From NCBI GenBank assembly GCA_030631085.1, contig DAOVLV010000112.1, positions 1 through 6,408 of the forward strand: a stretch of DNA of 6,408 nt. The letters run 5' to 3'. The notes below the pieces were generated by a model. The model was not told the origin of the DNA. It worked only from the letters and a program-made list of their open reading frames with translations, and did not search any database. The DNA comes from Planctomycetales bacterium (GTDB lineage: Bacteria > Planctomycetota > Phycisphaerae > SM23-33). Positions 5,068 to 6,408 of the stretch are shown here, piece by piece. Numbering within the stretch: position 1 is the first letter of the stretch; each line of letters starts with the position of its first letter. The position numbers and the translations under genes are program-made.

Positions 5068-6177
5068 GTGAAGCGTTTGCGGATTTGCCAATTTATTACC
5101 GAACTTCAGCCGGCAGGGGCCGAGCGATGCGTTTATGAACTGGCGCGGCGACTTGACCGCGAGCGGTTCGATGTGCAGGTGTCCGCTCTTCGCGGCGGGG
5201 CGGTGGCCGAGCGGCTCGAGCAGGCGGGTATCGGCGTTACCGTACTGAACGCGCGAAATAAACTCGATCTTTCCGTTCTTCCCAGGTTGGCGAAACTGCT
5301 CCGGCGCGAGCGGATCGATTTGCTCCACACGCATCTTTTTCACGCCGACTTCGTGGGGCGTATCGCCGCCGGCCTGGTTGGGGTGCGGAATCTGGTTCAT
5401 ACTGTCCATGCGGCAGAGGCCTGTTTCAGGCCTTGGCAGTACGCCTGGGCCCGTATGACGGCGAACCGGTGCAGCCGCATAATCTGTGTCTCACGGTCTG
5501 TTCGGGACCATCACGCACGAAAATCGCATCTGCCTCTGTGGAGATACGAAGTCATCTACAACGGCATTGACGCTGACGTCTATGCGCCAAACCCGCAGCG
5601 GCGCGAGGAACTTCGCCGGCAGTGGGGCGTCGGCGACGACGAAATCCTCATCGCCTTCGTTGGGCGACTTGATTACCAGAAGAACCTTCCAATGTTGCTC
5701 GATGCCTTTGGCTGTCTGCGTCAAAGTCGCAACGATATCCATCTCGTAATCGCCGGAGACGGACCTGAAGCGCCGGTCCTTGAGGAGTTTCTTCGTGACC
5801 AGAGCGGCTCGGTGATTTGGCTGGGGCGGACCGACGACGTTCCAGGCCTGTTGTCAGCGGCTGATATTTTCGTCCACCCCAGCCGGGGAGAAGGCTTCGG
5901 TCTGTCAGCGGCAGAAGCCATGGCGGCCGGTCTGCCCGTTATCGGAACAAGGGTTCCGGGGCTGACGGAATTAATCGAAGAGGGCGTAAGCGGAGCGCTG
6001 ATAGATTCGGAAGACATCGACGCCCTGACGACGACGATTAATCAACTCGCCGACAATCGCAACGAGAGGATGCGGCTTGGCGCAGCGGGGCAGAAACGAA
6101 TAAAGGAACGTTTCTCCATCGAAGCGAACGTAACAGCACACGAGCGACTTTACGAAAACGTTTGTCAACATCGCTAA
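5068..6177 (+). CDS. GT4-family glycosyltransferase (GT-B fold)
   Basis: A 369-residue retaining glycosyltransferase that likely moves a sugar from an NDP-sugar to a lipid- or polysaccharide-linked acceptor at the inner face of the membrane. No signal peptide or membrane span is visible. The N-terminal Rossmann half starts RICQFITELQPAGAERCVYELAR, with the acceptor-side PAGAER loop (15-20) and HTHLFHADFVGR (87-98). The donor half has YNGID (164-168), FVGRLDYQKN (197-206), VIAGDGP (227-233) and the GT4 EX7E signature EGFGLSAAE (Glu275 and Glu283), then PVIGTRVPGLTELI. The start GTG at 5068 is chosen because homology begins there and the length is normal. An upstream in-frame GTG at 4897 would add 57 unrelated residues encoded by the palindromic repeat. 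It is divergent from the sugar-activation operon, which may supply its donor (inference). Acceptor and sugar cannot be told. Confidence 0.87.
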   Translation: MKRLRICQFITELQPAGAERCVYELARRLDRERFDVQVSALRGGAVAERLEQAGIGVTVLNARNKLDLSVLPRLAKLLRRERIDLLHTHLFHADFVGRIAAGLVGVRNLVHTVHAAEACFRPWQYAWARMTANRCSRIICVSRSVRDHHARKSHLPLWRYEVIYNGIDADVYAPNPQRREELRRQWGVGDDEILIAFVGRLDYQKNLPMLLDAFGCLRQSRNDIHLVIAGDGPEAPVLEEFLRDQSGSVIWLGRTDDVPGLLSAADIFVHPSRGEGFGLSAAEAMAAGLPVIGTRVPGLTELIEEGVSGALIDSEDIDALTTTINQLADNRNERMRLGAAGQKRIKERFSIEANVTAHERLYENVCQHR

Positions 6178-6358
6178 ACGGCAAGCCGATTTTATGCTTT
6201 TTTCTCCCAGAGGCGTTTTGTCAAAAACCCACAAAAATCAAAATCAGGAAAAACAAAAAAATATTTCGCCACAACATATTGTGTACCAGGTCTTCGAGAG
6301 CCATAACCTGTTGCGTATGGTCGGTTTTCGTTAGGTATTGTAGAACAAGGGGTAAGAA
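6178..6358. other. AT-rich intergenic region without a recognisable gene
   Basis: Base composition drops sharply to AT-rich after the glycosyltransferase stop. It holds only weak symmetry, such as CACAA/TTGTG (6270-6283, 4-nt loop). No convincing terminator or coding region is seen. Confidence 0.6.
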
Positions 6359-6395
6359 TTTTTTTTTCTTGACGCTTCCCTATTAGTGGTGTAAT
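6359..6395 (+). promoter_or_regulatory. Candidate promoter facing out of the window
   Basis: A nine-base T tract (6359-6367), which could act like an UP element, is followed by TTGACG (6369-6374, 5 of 6) and TGTAAT (6390-6395, 5 of 6). The spacer of 15 nt is shorter than ideal. It would drive a gene beyond the right edge. Confidence 0.42.
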
Positions 6396-6408
6396 TTCCC
6401 TGCCAATC

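Noticed and set aside
6179..6204. CGGC-AA-GCCG followed by T-rich sequence as a terminator for the glycosyltransferase
   Set aside because: Only 3 bp can pair with a feasible loop; too weak to call.
6162..6386. 74-residue open frame at the right end
   Set aside because: Starts inside the glycosyltransferase, low-complexity Lys/Phe/Cys content from AT-rich DNA, no ribosome binding site.

Overview
The window looks like chromosomal DNA of a GC-rich bacterium. A Planctomycetota (Phycisphaerae-like) origin would fit the gene content and the palindrome-rich spacers, but this is a low-confidence impression because no marker gene settles taxonomy. It holds five genes: three on the + strand, read by two transcription units (enolase; nifX-like plus thi4), are not counting a fourth + strand gene at the right; in full, + strand genes are enolase (partial), nifX-like, thi4 and a glycosyltransferase, and the - strand carries a kinase/nucleotidyltransferase pair, making six genes.

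Left part (1-2334, + strand). The window opens inside an enolase gene. Its visible part starts in the C-terminal barrel, with the catalytic Lys/His/Lys residues present. It then runs on for about 230 residues that resemble a second, divergent enolase N-terminal domain, an unusual architecture. A near-perfect hairpin terminator follows. Next come a small cysteine-free NifX/NifB-type iron-cluster-binding protein and, 11 nt later, a Thi4-type thiazole synthase. These two probably form an operon. The Thi4 has Pro where the yeast enzyme has its sulfur-donating Cys, so sulfur would have to come from elsewhere.

Middle (2335-2669). A convergent intergenic spacer holds a large nested palindromic element, a short degenerate 8-bp tandem repeat, and a copy of a palindromic repeat that occurs again near 4942.

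Middle right (2670-4855, - strand). A galactokinase-like GHMP sugar kinase and a nucleoside-diphosphate-sugar pyrophosphorylase form a two-gene operon with stop and start overlapping in TAATG. Together they look like a salvage route: free sugar to sugar-1-phosphate to NDP-sugar. The kinase has Lys in place of the sugar-contacting Glu of galactokinases, so galactose may not be its substrate.

Right part (4856-6408). A repeat-rich divergent spacer separates this operon from a GT4-family glycosyltransferase on the + strand, which may use an activated sugar. Candidate promoters on both sides of the spacer lie so close to the start codons that both transcripts may be almost leaderless. The last 230 nt are AT-rich, have no convincing gene, and end in a candidate promoter facing out of the window.
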